From: DASSUW01 sp963830725
GTDB lineage: Bacteria; Actinomycetota; Thermoleophilia; Solirubrobacterales; Solirubrobacteraceae
Direction: 5' to 3'
Assembly (NCBI GenBank): GCA_963830725.1
Contig: CAWHNO010000002.1
Span: forward strand, 248,001 to 312,000
Length of the DNA: 64,000 nt
Below, one piece after another: positions 14,666 to 22,496 of this stretch; position 1 is the stretch's first letter; each line of letters begins with the position of its first letter. The translations under genes and the position numbers were made by a program. The notes below the pieces were generated by a model, which worked only from the letters and a program-made list of their open reading frames with translations, was not told the origin of the DNA and ran no database searches.

Positions 14666-15781
14666 TTCGCCGACGCCCTCGCGTTCGCCTCGAGCCAGGC
14701 GCGGACGAAGCCGTCGAGGTCGCCGTCGAGCACGCGCTCGGCGCTGCCGACCTCGAAGTCGGTGCGGTGGTCCTTGACCATCGTGTACGGGTGCAGCACG
14801 TAGGAGCGGATCTGCGAGCCGAAGTTCACGTCCTGCGCCTCGCCGCGCTCGCGCGCGATCTCCTCCTGGCGCTCGCGCTCGGCGCGTTCGACGAGCTTCG
14901 AGCGCAGCATCGCCATCGCCGTCGCCTTGTTGGCCGACTGCGAGCGCTCGTTCTGGCACTGCACGACGATCCCGGTCGGCCGGTGGGTGATGCGGACCGC
15001 CGAGTCGGTCTTGTTGACGTGCTGGCCGCCCGCGCCCGAGGCGCGGTAGGTGTCGATCTGGAGGTCCTCGTCATCGATCTCGACCTCGCCGGCGTCCTCG
15101 ACCACGGGCGCCACCTCGACGCCCGCGAAGCTCGTCTGACGGCGATTGGCGGCGTCGAACGGCGACAGCCGAACCAGCCGGTGCACGCCCTTCTCGGCGC
15201 TGTACAACCCGTACGCGTTCTCGCCGTCGGCGCGGAAGGTGGCGGACTTGATGCCGGCCTCCTCCCCCGGGCTGGCCTCCAGCAGCTCGGCCTTGAAGCC
15301 GCGCCGCTCGGCCCACCGCATCATCATCCGCAGCACCATCTCGGCCCAGTCCTGGGCATCGGTCCCGCCCGCGCCGGCGTTGATCGTGACGAGCGCGTCG
15401 CCGGCGTCGTACTTGCCGGTGAACAGCCGCTCCTCCTCGAGCGCGGCGAGCCGCTCCTCGACCGAGGCGAGCGTCTCCTCCAGCTCGGCGGCGATCTCCT
15501 CGTCCTCCTCGGCGAGCTCGACGAGCCCGTCGAGGTCGTCGGCGTCGGCCTGCAGCTTCTGGAAGGTCTCCAGCCGGCGGCCGAGGCGCGAGTGCTCGGA
15601 CCCGACCTTCCCCGCGGCCTCCGGGTCGTCCCAGAAGCCGGGCTCGCCCATCTGCGCCTCGAGCGCGCCGATGCGCTCCTTCAGCCCTGCCGGGTCAAAG
15701 GTAGTCCGCGAGCAGGGACAGCTGCTCGCGGATGGCGGCCAGGCGCTGCGGGGTCGGCTGGGAGGTCGAGGGCGTGGCCAT
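14662..15781 (-). CDS. prfB: Peptide chain release factor 2, with programmed +1 frameshift
   Basis: RF2 releases peptides at UGA and UAA. The gene has two frames: 28 codons from the ATG at 15781 (MATPSTSQPTPQRLAAIREQ...) end in CTT TGA C, and the remaining 344 codons are read in the +1 frame (DPAGLKERIGALEAQ, then MGEPGFWDDP), 372 residues in all. RF2 marks are the SPF tripeptide in RLSPFDAANRR, the GGQ loop in YRASGAGGQHVNKTDSAVRI and a normal C terminus. Starting at the internal ATG at 15651, as an automatic caller would, loses 43 residues. It is downstream of secA in the conserved hpf-secA-prfB order, although a LysR gene has been inserted between. Confidence 0.96.
15694..15700 (-). promoter_or_regulatory. 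prfB programmed frameshift site CTT-TGA-C
   Basis: The minus strand reads GAC TAC CTT TGA CCC at codons 26-30 of prfB. CTTTGAC is the universal RF2 recoding heptamer: a slow UGA (followed by C) at low RF2 lets the Leu tRNA slip from CUU to UUU. The 0-frame stop is exactly at codon 29. The internal Shine-Dalgarno-like AGGGGG that helps in E. coli is not present. Confidence 0.93.
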
Positions 15782-15854
15782 GGCCCAGTGAGGCTACCGC
15801 AGCGCCTGGCAAGGTCGGCTCATTCGTGGGGTGGTGAGTGGTCGAAGGGGAAGA

Positions 15855-15873
15855 CCCCGCGTCAGGCGCGGGG
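15855..15873 (-). terminator. Terminator hairpin at the LysR stop codon
   Basis: CCCCGCG-loop-CGCGGGG is a 7-bp perfect stem. The TGA stop of the LysR gene lies in the 5-base loop, and TCTT follows on the minus strand. This plausibly ends the LysR transcript before prfB. Confidence 0.5.
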
Positions 15874-16743
15874 GTTGGCCACTTGCAGCGCGGCCAGGAA
15901 CGCGAGCGCGGACTCGCGCGCGCCCGCCGCGGGCGTGAGCGCGTACAGGTCGCGGTGGGGCTGCGGGCCTTCGAGCGGCACGACCGCGACGTCCTCGAAC
16001 AGCTCGCCCACCAGCTCGGGCACGAGCGTGACGGCGAGGCCGCCGGCCACGAGGCCGCGCGCCGCCAGCACGTCGCGCGTCACGAACGCGATGCGCGGCT
16101 CGAAGCCGGCCGCCACGCACGCGCGATGGATCAGGTGCTCGCGCGACGGAGCCGTCCAGGTCTCTCCGGCCAGCTCGCGCAGCCCCAGCCGCGCGCGGCC
16201 GGCCAGCGGGTGGCCGGGCGGGAGCATGGCCAGCATCGACTCGCCACCCAGCTCGTGGCGCTCGGTGCCCTCCGGCCGCCGCGGCTCGGCCTCGGCGTCC
16301 TGGAAGCACATCGCGGCGTGCAGCGTCCCGGCGGCCACCGCGGCCCCGAGCTCGTCGCCCGATCCTTCGGTGGCCTCGACCTGGACCTCGGGGAGCTGCG
16401 CCCGCAGTCGCGCGATCGCGGCCGGGACGACCGACGCGAGCGCGCTCGGGAACGCGCCGATCCGCAGCGTCTCGCGCTCGGCCGCCGCGAGCTCGGCGAC
16501 CTGGGCGTCCGCCTGCGCGAGCCGGTCGGCGATGGCGTCCGCGTGGGTGAGCAGCAGCGCGCCCGCCGCGGTCGGGGTCGGGCCACCGGGCCCGCGCTCG
16601 AGCAACCGCACGCCGAGCTGGCGCTCGAGCGAGCCGACCTGCTGGGAGACCGCCGGCTGCGTGAGCGCCAGCTCGTCACCGGCGCGCGAGAACGAACGCT
16701 GCCGAGCGACTTCACGGAAGGTGAGCAGCCGCCGTGGATCCAT
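15862..16743 (-). CDS. LysR-family transcriptional regulator
   Basis: A 293-residue regulator. The helix-turn-helix is MDPRRLLTFREVARQRSFSR followed by LTQPAVSQQVGSLERQLGVR, and the effector-binding domain covers about residues 90-285. No divergent partner gene is present (secA is on the same strand, 43 bp upstream), so its target is not evident from position. It separates secA from prfB, which are usually adjacent, so it was probably inserted into that block. The ATG at 16743 gives the standard N terminus. Confidence 0.9.
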   Translation of the reverse strand: MDPRRLLTFREVARQRSFSRAGDELALTQPAVSQQVGSLERQLGVRLLERGPGGPTPTAAGALLLTHADAIADRLAQADAQVAELAAAERETLRIGAFPSALASVVPAAIARLRAQLPEVQVEATEGSGDELGAAVAAGTLHAAMCFQDAEAEPRRPEGTERHELGGESMLAMLPPGHPLAGRARLGLRELAGETWTAPSREHLIHRACVAAGFEPRIAFVTRDVLAARGLVAGGLAVTLVPELVGELFEDVAVVPLEGPQPHRDLYALTPAAGARESALAFLAALQVANPRA

Positions 16744-16786
16744 GGTGCTTATAGCCTACGCCGACTGCATCACGTGCGCGAATGCA

Positions 16787-19600
16787 CTACGCGCCGTGGC
16801 ACTTCTTGAACTTCTTGCCCGATCCGCACCAGCACGGGTCGTTGCGGCCGAGCTGCTGGTTCTCATCGACGCGCCGTTGCTGGATCACCGGCGACGGCTC
16901 GTAGGCCTCCTCGCCGGGCTCGCCGTACGCGCTCGGCTGGTCCTCCATCGTGCCGCCCGAGTAGTTGAGCGCCGCCCCCGCGCCGCCGCGCTGCTGCGGC
17001 ACCGCGCCGTCGCCGTTCTCGCCCTCGATCCGCACCTCGACGTTGTAGATCATGCGCGCGAAGTCCGACCAGATGGTGTTCATCAGGTCCTGGAAGAGCG
17101 TGAACGCCTCGTTCTTGTAGGCGATGATCGGCTCGATCTGGGCGAACCCGCGCAGGTGGATGCCCTCGCGCAGGTAGTCCATGTCGTAGAGGTGCTCGCG
17201 CCAGCGCTGATCGATGATCTGCATCAGCAGGTAGCGCTCGAGAGCGCGCATGAGCTCCTCTCCGAGCGCCTCCTCGCGCTCGTCGTAGAGCTTCGCGGCG
17301 TCCTCGGCGAGGAGCCGCGTGAGCTCCTCGCGGTCGACCGTCGCGGGGTCGATCTCCTCGTGCCCGAAGTCGACCTCGAACATCTGGTCGAGCTGCGCCC
17401 ACAGACCCTCGAGGTCCCAGTCCTCGAGGTAGTCGCCCGGTGTGTACTCGTCGACCAGGCGGCCGATCACGTCGGCGATGGCGTCCCGCGCCACGGGCCC
17501 CATGTCGCGGCCCTCCAGCACCTCGTCGCGGTACTGGTAGACGATCTCGCGCTGCTGGTTCATGACGTCGTCGTACTCGAGCACGCGCTTGCGGATGAGG
17601 AAGTTCTGCTCCTCGACCTTCCGCTGGGCGCCCTCGATCTGCTTCGTCAGCATCTTGGCCTCGATCGGCTCCTCCTCGCCCTCCTCGCTGACCGGGCCCA
17701 GGCGGTCGAGGATGCGGTAGATGCGGTCGCCCGCGAACTTGCGCACGAGGTCGTCCTGGGCGGAGAGGAAGAAGCGCGACTCGCCGGGGTCGCCCTGGCG
17801 ACCGGAGCGGCCGCGGAGCTGGTTGTCGATCCGTCGCGACTCGTGGCGCTCGGTGCCGACGATGAACAGCCCGCCGGCGGCGAGCACCTTCTCGCGGTTG
17901 TCCTCCACGCGCGCCTCGATCGACGGCAGCACCTGGGCGAAGCGCTCGTCGTAGTCCGGGTCGCCCGGCTGCAGGCCGAGTTTGGCCAGCTCGAGCCGGG
18001 TGAGGTGCTCGGCATTGCCGCCGAGCTTGATGTCGACGCCGCGGCCGGCCATGTTGGTGGCGATCGTCACGGCGCCCGGAGCCCCGGCCTCGGCGATCGT
18101 CTCGCCCTCGCGCTCGGCGTACTCGGGCTTGGCGTTGAGCACTGTGTGCGGGATGCCGCGCGTGCGCAGCTGGTCGGACAGCAGCTCGGAGACCTCGACC
18201 GAGATCGTGCCGACGAGCACCGGCTGGCCCGCCTCGTGGCGCTCGTGGATCTCGCGCACCACGGCCGCCCACTTGCCGTCCATGGTCTTGAAGATCTGGT
18301 CGTTCTGATCCTTGCGGATCATGTCGCGGTTGGTCGGGATCTCGACCACCGGGAGCTTGTAGATCTTCATGAACTCGTTGGCCTCGGTGAGGGCGGTGCC
18401 CGTCATGCCGGCCAGCTTGTCGTACATGCGGAAGTAGTTCTGGAGCGTGATCGTCGCGAGCGTCTGGTTCTCCTCGCGCACGCGCACTCCCTCCTTGGCC
18501 TCGACCGCCTGGTGGAGGCCCTCCGACCAGCGGCGACCGTCGAGGATGCGGCCCGTGAACTCGTCGATGATCTTGACCTCGCCGTCGATCACGGCGTAGT
18601 CGACGTCGCGCTTGTACAGCGACTCGGCCTTCAGCGACTGCAGCAGGTGGTTGACCAGCGGGCCGTTCTCGGCCTTGTAGAGGTGGTCGATGCCGAGGAA
18701 CTTCTCGGCCTTGGCGACGCCGCGCTCGGTGATCGAGACGTTCTTGTGCTTCTCGTCGTACTCGAAGTCGTAGTCGGCCACGAAGTCCTTCTTGGACTTC
18801 GGGTCCATTCCGTCAGGCTTCTTGCCCGGCTCCATCAGCGGCGCCAGCTTGGCGAACTGCTCGTACAGGTCGGCGGCCTGCTCGGGGGCGCCGGAGATGA
18901 TCAGCGGGGTGCGAGCCTCGTCGATCAGGATGTTGTCGACCTCGTCGACGATCGCGAAGTGGTGGCTCGTGAGGGGCTTGCCGTCGTCGTCGTAGCGGCC
19001 GCCGTGCTGGACCTTCTCGTCCAGCGTGGTGGCCATGTTGTCGCGCAGGTAGTCGAACCCGAACTCGGAGTTGGTGCCGTAGGTGACGTCGGACGCGTAG
19101 GCGGCGCGCTTCTCGTCGTAGGGCTGCATGTTCTGGAGCACGCCGACGGTGAGGCCGAGCGCCTCGTAGATCGGGCGCATCCAGTCGGCATCGCGGCGCG
19201 CCAGGTAGTCGTTGACGGTGACCAGGTGGACGCCCTCGCCGGCGAGCGCGTTGAGAACCACGGCGGTCGTGGCGGTCAGCGTCTTGCCCTCACCGGTCTT
19301 CATCTCGGCGATCGCGCCGTCGTGCAGCACCATCCCGCCGATCATCTGCACGTCGAAGTGGCGCATGGTCATCGTGCGGCGGCTCACCTCGCGCACGAGC
19401 GCGAACGTCTCGGCCATCAGGTCGTCGAGCAGCTCGCCGGCGCGCGCGCGCTCGCGCAGCGCGTCGGCGCTCGCGCGCAGCTCGTCGTCGTCGAGCAGCT
19501 CGAGCTCCGGTTCCCAGGCGTTGATCCGGTCGACGCGCTTGGCGTACTGCCTGTACTGCCGGGCTTCGCCCATTCGCAGGGCGCGATCGAGGATCGACAT
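16787..19600 (-). CDS. secA: Protein translocase ATPase SecA
   Basis: A 937-residue motor that pushes preproteins through SecYEG. Walker A is KTGEGKT (residues 101-107). The DEAD-box-like VDEVDNILIDEARTPLIISG follows, with TNMAGRGVDIKLGG in the second nucleotide-binding fold and QLRGRSGRQGDPG. The C terminus carries a complete zinc-binding SEC-C motif, NDPCWCGSGKKFKKCHG, used for SecB or lipid contact. The start MSILDRALRMGEARQYRQYA is the normal N terminus. It lies 64 bp downstream of hpf. Confidence 0.98.
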   Translation of the reverse strand: MSILDRALRMGEARQYRQYAKRVDRINAWEPELELLDDDELRASADALRERARAGELLDDLMAETFALVREVSRRTMTMRHFDVQMIGGMVLHDGAIAEMKTGEGKTLTATTAVVLNALAGEGVHLVTVNDYLARRDADWMRPIYEALGLTVGVLQNMQPYDEKRAAYASDVTYGTNSEFGFDYLRDNMATTLDEKVQHGGRYDDDGKPLTSHHFAIVDEVDNILIDEARTPLIISGAPEQAADLYEQFAKLAPLMEPGKKPDGMDPKSKKDFVADYDFEYDEKHKNVSITERGVAKAEKFLGIDHLYKAENGPLVNHLLQSLKAESLYKRDVDYAVIDGEVKIIDEFTGRILDGRRWSEGLHQAVEAKEGVRVREENQTLATITLQNYFRMYDKLAGMTGTALTEANEFMKIYKLPVVEIPTNRDMIRKDQNDQIFKTMDGKWAAVVREIHERHEAGQPVLVGTISVEVSELLSDQLRTRGIPHTVLNAKPEYAEREGETIAEAGAPGAVTIATNMAGRGVDIKLGGNAEHLTRLELAKLGLQPGDPDYDERFAQVLPSIEARVEDNREKVLAAGGLFIVGTERHESRRIDNQLRGRSGRQGDPGESRFFLSAQDDLVRKFAGDRIYRILDRLGPVSEEGEEEPIEAKMLTKQIEGAQRKVEEQNFLIRKRVLEYDDVMNQQREIVYQYRDEVLEGRDMGPVARDAIADVIGRLVDEYTPGDYLEDWDLEGLWAQLDQMFEVDFGHEEIDPATVDREELTRLLAEDAAKLYDEREEALGEELMRALERYLLMQIIDQRWREHLYDMDYLREGIHLRGFAQIEPIIAYKNEAFTLFQDLMNTIWSDFARMIYNVEVRIEGENGDGAVPQQRGGAGAALNYSGGTMEDQPSAYGEPGEEAYEPSPVIQQRRVDENQQLGRNDPCWCGSGKKFKKCHGA

Positions 19601-19664
19601 AGCTACCTAGCCTAGCGGCTCCAAGCCGCCGTCCGAGAGGCCGGAAACGCCGGGTTGACGCCGC

Positions 19665-20030
19665 TCAGATGGCCTCTTCGGCCTCCGCCGTCGGCGGCGG
19701 TCCCTGGGCCGCCAGGGCGCGGGACTCGCGCCGCTTGCGGCGCTTGTCGCGGTGGCGCTTGACCTGCCGCGCGAGCTCGTCGGAGACCAGGTTGATCGAG
19801 TGCTTGGCGTCCCGGGAGGCGTTCTTCGCGCGCAGCGTCGTGCCCTTGAGGTGCAGGGTCGCCTCGGCGACCATCTGCTGCGGGTTGGCGGGGTTGTGCT
19901 CCTCGTAGAGCTCGACGTCGAGCCGAGCCAACTCGCTGACCTGCTTGCCGACCTTCTCGAAGCGCCGCGCCACCACCTCGCGCAGCTCGTCCGTGACCTG
20001 AAGGTTGCGTCCCTTGACCTCGATCCGCAC
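19665..20030 (-). CDS. hpf: Short ribosome hibernation promoting factor (HPF/RaiA family)
   Basis: A 121-residue protein that binds the 30S decoding region in resting cells. The domain reads VRIEVKGRNLQVTDELREVV, then FEKVGKQVSELARLDVELYE and MVAEATLHLKGTTLRAKNAS, then a lysine/arginine-rich helix. It ends soon after, so the C-terminal dimerisation domain of the long actinobacterial HPF is missing. I start it at the GTG at 20030 because GAGGAG lies 5 bp upstream; the frame also opens at a TTG at 20066, but that has no ribosome-binding site. Gene order hpf-secA is conserved in Gram-positives. Confidence 0.88.
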   Translation of the reverse strand: MRIEVKGRNLQVTDELREVVARRFEKVGKQVSELARLDVELYEEHNPANPQQMVAEATLHLKGTTLRAKNASRDAKHSINLVSDELARQVKRHRDKRRKRRESRALAAQGPPPTAEAEEAI

Positions 20031-20181
20031 GGGGACTCCTCTCGGTGGATGGGGTCGGTCTGTCAAAGGATGCTAACCGGAAATCTCCGTGCCCTGAACT
20101 AGATGACGCTCAACATTCGGCGCAGCGGCCGACATTCCAGATCTGAGCACTGTTGCCGCTGCACGCCCTGAGGTCGCCGTC

Positions 20182-20386
20182 GTGCGCCATCCGATCGCGG
20201 ATGGCCGCAACAACGTCGTGGGCTACGAGCTTCGTTTCGGCGGCTCCGTCGATCTCGGCGACCCGTCCCGCGTACGAGCGTGGCGAGTTCCCGACGCTCG
20301 AGACCGGCGACGCCGGCGTCTCGCTCGCCGGCGCCTACCGCGCCGCGCTCGAGTGGGCCGACGAAGCCGCCCGCGCGATCGCCTAG
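20182..20386 (+). pseudogene. Frameshifted remnant resembling the start of an EAL/HDOD (YuxH-like) protein
   Basis: From the GTG at 20182 one frame encodes VRHPIADGRNNVVGYELRFG, close to the VARQPIxDxxxxVVGYELLFR opening of EAL/HDOD signalling proteins. After GDPS the frame is lost. The next frame continues sensibly as AYERGEFPTLETGDAGVSLA and ends in ALEWADEAARAIA at the TAG at 20384-20386. Removing one C from the CCC at 20267-20269 joins them into about 67 residues. No EAL or HDOD catalytic domain follows, so this is a truncated relic or an unknown small protein. Its stop overlaps the convergent methyltransferase by 4 bp. Confidence 0.4.
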
Positions 20387-21138
20387 CTCGGCTTCTCGTA
20401 GGCCAGAACGGTCGCCCTGCCGGGGGTGCGCGGCGCACGACCCGCATCGATGTCGGCGCGCAGCCGCTCGAGGCCCGCACGCAGCTCCTCGGGGTGGTCG
20501 CGGCGGAGGCGCTCGAAGTAGCTCGTCTGGCGGTGCCAGCGAGGGTCGGCGAGCTTCTCGGGGTACGCGCCGAGCGCGGCGAGCGAACCGTCCTCGAGGT
20601 CTTTGTAGACGACCGCGATCCGCCGCGCGCCGGGGAGCAGCCCCATCCACGCCTCGAGTGGCGGATGCGACTCGGCCATCCAGGCGCGGGTGCTCGGCCA
20701 GTAGTCGCCCATCCACGCGTCGCTGACGTCCTCGTAGCTCCAGCCCATCAGCACGAGCCGGCCGCGCGGCCGGAGGATCCGCTTGGCCTCGGCGATCGCG
20801 GCGGCCTGGTCCTCGACGTGGTGGAGCATCGAGACGAGCATCACCGCGTCGGCGCATCCGTCCGCCAGCGGCAGCCGCTGTGCGTCGCCTTCCAGCGTCT
20901 CGAGGCCCTTGGCGGCCGCCTTGGCGAGCATCGCCGGCTCGCGGTCGACCACGAGCGGATCCCAGCCTTCCGCGCGCAGCGCGAGCGAGTAGTTCCCGGT
21001 GCCGCCGCCGACGTCCACCAGCCGGCGCCCGGGCGCGCCCGCGAGCGCCTCCCGCAGCGGTCCCAGCACGGACGGGCTCGCGCCGCGCGTCTCGTCGTAC
21101 GTCCGCGCCTGGCTCGAGTAGTCGCGGAGCAGGCTCAC
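20383..21138 (-). CDS. Class I SAM-dependent methyltransferase
   Basis: A 251-residue methyltransferase of the UbiE/COQ5 (Methyltransf_11) kind. Motif I is RRLVDVGGGTGNYSLALRAEG (about 37-57), the acidic residue ending motif II is in PLVVDREPAMLAKA, and motif IV/post-I is DAVMLVSMLHHVED. The C-terminal third (SYFERLRRDHPEELRAGLER) probably shapes the substrate pocket. The substrate is unknown. It is oriented away from comF with 150 bp between them. Confidence 0.85.
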   Translation of the reverse strand: MSLLRDYSSQARTYDETRGASPSVLGPLREALAGAPGRRLVDVGGGTGNYSLALRAEGWDPLVVDREPAMLAKAAAKGLETLEGDAQRLPLADGCADAVMLVSMLHHVEDQAAAIAEAKRILRPRGRLVLMGWSYEDVSDAWMGDYWPSTRAWMAESHPPLEAWMGLLPGARRIAVVYKDLEDGSLAALGAYPEKLADPRWHRQTSYFERLRRDHPEELRAGLERLRADIDAGRAPRTPGRATVLAYEKPS

Positions 21139-21287
21139 GCTTCGAAGGTACCGGCCCGCGCGCGCGGCGTCCGGTCCCGGCGCGCGGACCGCCGGCCGCG
21201 CGCCATGTTCGGCCGCGCGCGCGAATCGTCACGGTTCGCCCGCCGATTCGTCACATTTGCGTGTAGTCCCGTTGCGTCTCGTCCCAC

Positions 21288-21986
21288 ATGCTCGTGCGCG
21301 TGCCACCACGTGTGCTCAACGAGCTGCTCGCCGTCGTCGTCCCGCCGGCCTGCGTCGCCTGCCGCGCAGCCCTGCCTCGGGCCGAGCTGTGGCTGTGCGC
21401 GTCGTGCACTCGGGCGCTGCCGTGGATGCCGGCGCGCACGTGCGGTCGCTGCGGGCTGGCCTCGCATCGTCGCGGCTGCCCGGCCGCGAACGCGGCGTTC
21501 GCGCGCGCCTGGGCGCCGCTGGCGCACGACGGCGTCGCGCGCGAGCTCGTGTCTGCGCTGAAGTTCCGAGGAGCGCTGCCGGTAGCGGCCGTGATGGCCG
21601 CGCACGTGGCGGCCAACCTGCCCGCCGATCTGCGCGAGCGCTCCGCTGCCGCGCTCGTGCCGGTCCCGCCGCAGGCGATCCGGGCGCGCCGCCGAGGGTT
21701 CGACCCCGCGGGCGCGCTGGCGGCGGCGCTCGGGCCGCGGCTCGGCCTGCCACAGCGTCCATGCCTGCGCCGGCGCGACCACGCGGACCGTCAGGTCGGA
21801 TCGACCCGCGCCCAGCGCCGTCACGGCGGTCGCCTGGCGATCGAGCTGCGCGCGCCACCACCTCCGCTCGCGCTGCTCGTCGACGACGTCCACACCACGG
21901 GCGCCACGCTCGACGCCTGCGCGCGGGCGCTGCTCGCCGGTGGCTCCCGGGAGGTGGTCGCGCTCACGTACACGCGGACGTTGTGA
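21288..21986 (+). CDS. comF: ComF-family phosphoribosyltransferase-like protein
   Basis: A 232-residue protein of the ComF/GntX family. The N-terminal zinc finger has the expected cysteine pairs (PACVACRAAL, LCASCTRAL and CGRCGL, residues about 18-60). The phosphoribosyltransferase domain follows, with LVPVPPQAIRARRRGFDPAG and the PRPP-binding loop LLVDDVHTTGATLDAC. ComF is needed for uptake of single-stranded DNA in transformable bacteria. comF-hpf-secA is a conserved neighbourhood, which supports the call. The ATG at 21288 follows an AT-richer promoter-like stretch with two ATTCGTCAC-like repeats near 21225 and 21245. Confidence 0.88.
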   Translation: MLVRVPPRVLNELLAVVVPPACVACRAALPRAELWLCASCTRALPWMPARTCGRCGLASHRRGCPAANAAFARAWAPLAHDGVARELVSALKFRGALPVAAVMAAHVAANLPADLRERSAAALVPVPPQAIRARRRGFDPAGALAAALGPRLGLPQRPCLRRRDHADRQVGSTRAQRRHGGRLAIELRAPPPPLALLVDDVHTTGATLDACARALLAGGSREVVALTYTRTL

Positions 21987-22016
21987 CCCAGGCCGACCTC
22001 GTCGTGGTCGTGCGCC

Positions 22017-22115
22017 GTGACGTGCGGCGTGACTGTTCGGCGGCCGTGAAGTTCGGCGGCCGTGAGGTTGGCGGCCGTGACGTTCGGCGGCCGTGACGGT
22101 TCGGCGGCCGTGACT
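22017..22115. repeat. Tandem array of 15-17 bp units, GTGA-(N)GTTCGGCGGCC
   Basis: Five consecutive units fill 22029-22109: GTGACTGTTCGGCGGCC, GTGAAGTTCGGCGGCC, GTGAGGTTGGCGGCC, GTGACGTTCGGCGGCC and GTGACGGTTCGGCGGCC. Partial units lie on both sides. Unit length varies (17, 16, 15, 16, 17), so the array is not coding. Each unit has the dyad CGGC-GGCCG. It begins 30 bp after the comF stop. Confidence 0.85.
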
Positions 22116-22123
22116 CGGCGCCA

Positions 22124-22280
22124 GGCGAACCCCGGCTGGGTGGGGAGGCGGCGAGGCCGGCGGGGCGGTTCTGGTCGAAGCGTCCTGGATAGGTGGTCCC
22201 ATGTACCACCAAGGCAGGACGGTCGGCGGTAGCTCAACTGGCGCTCACCTCGTCGCCGCCCTACCCAGCCGCAGTTCGCC
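22124..22280. repeat. Inverted-repeat element with an internal hairpin
   Basis: The left arm at 22124-22146 (GGCGAACCCCGGCTGGGT...) and the right arm at 22258-22280 are inverted copies matching at 19 of 23 positions. The right arm carries the conserved CTACCCAGCCGCAGTT. Between them, 22182-22220 folds as GTCCTG, a 4x4 internal loop, GGTGGT, a 7-base loop, ACCACC, then CAGGAC. The layout mirrors the larger element at 63.7-63.98 kb. Confidence 0.6.
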
Positions 22281-22293
22281 CGACCTGCAGCGA

Positions 22294-22429
22294 CGACTCC
22301 GGGGTGTGCCGACCCGCCACGGCGCAACGACTCCGGGGTGTGCCGACCCGCCACGGCGCAACGACTTCGGGGCGTGCCAACCCGCAGCGGCGCGACGACT
22401 CCGGGGCGTGACGACCCGCCGCGACGGGG
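22294..22429. repeat. Tandem array of four 34-bp units
   Basis: Units start at 22294, 22328, 22362 and 22396, each opening CGACTCCGGGG(T/C)GTG (unit 3 has CGACTTCGG). The first two are identical over all 34 bp; the third and fourth diverge. A period of 34 is not a multiple of three and no frame is conserved, so this is a minisatellite-like array. It ends about 65 bp before the ctaG start. Together with the preceding array it fills most of the 510-bp gap. Confidence 0.85.
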
Positions 22430-22496
22430 CGGCGCGACCGCCGTCCCGCTGCGACCGGCGACTCGTCGGACCGCCGCGGCGGTCACAATCCCGATC

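Noticed and set aside
14662..15651. prfB starting at the ATG at 15651
   Set aside because: It omits the first 43 residues; the CTTTGAC recoding site and upstream 28 codons show the real start at 15781.
15146..19615. 1,489-codon plus-strand open frame opposite prfB, LysR and secA
   Set aside because: It runs antisense to three solid genes and has no domain; the high GC content removes stop codons from this frame.
20103..20171. 22-codon ORF with CCRC cysteines between hpf and the EAL-like fragment
   Set aside because: No ribosome-binding site and overlapping the more convincing fragment frame; composition alone does not support it.
20182..21561. 459-codon frame across the methyltransferase and comF regions
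   Set aside because: Only its first 28 codons look like protein; the remainder is antisense to the methyltransferase and out of frame with comF.
22294..22429. Regular direct repeats resembling a small CRISPR array
   Set aside because: Units are contiguous with no unique spacers, the third and fourth copies diverge internally, and there are no cas genes in the window.
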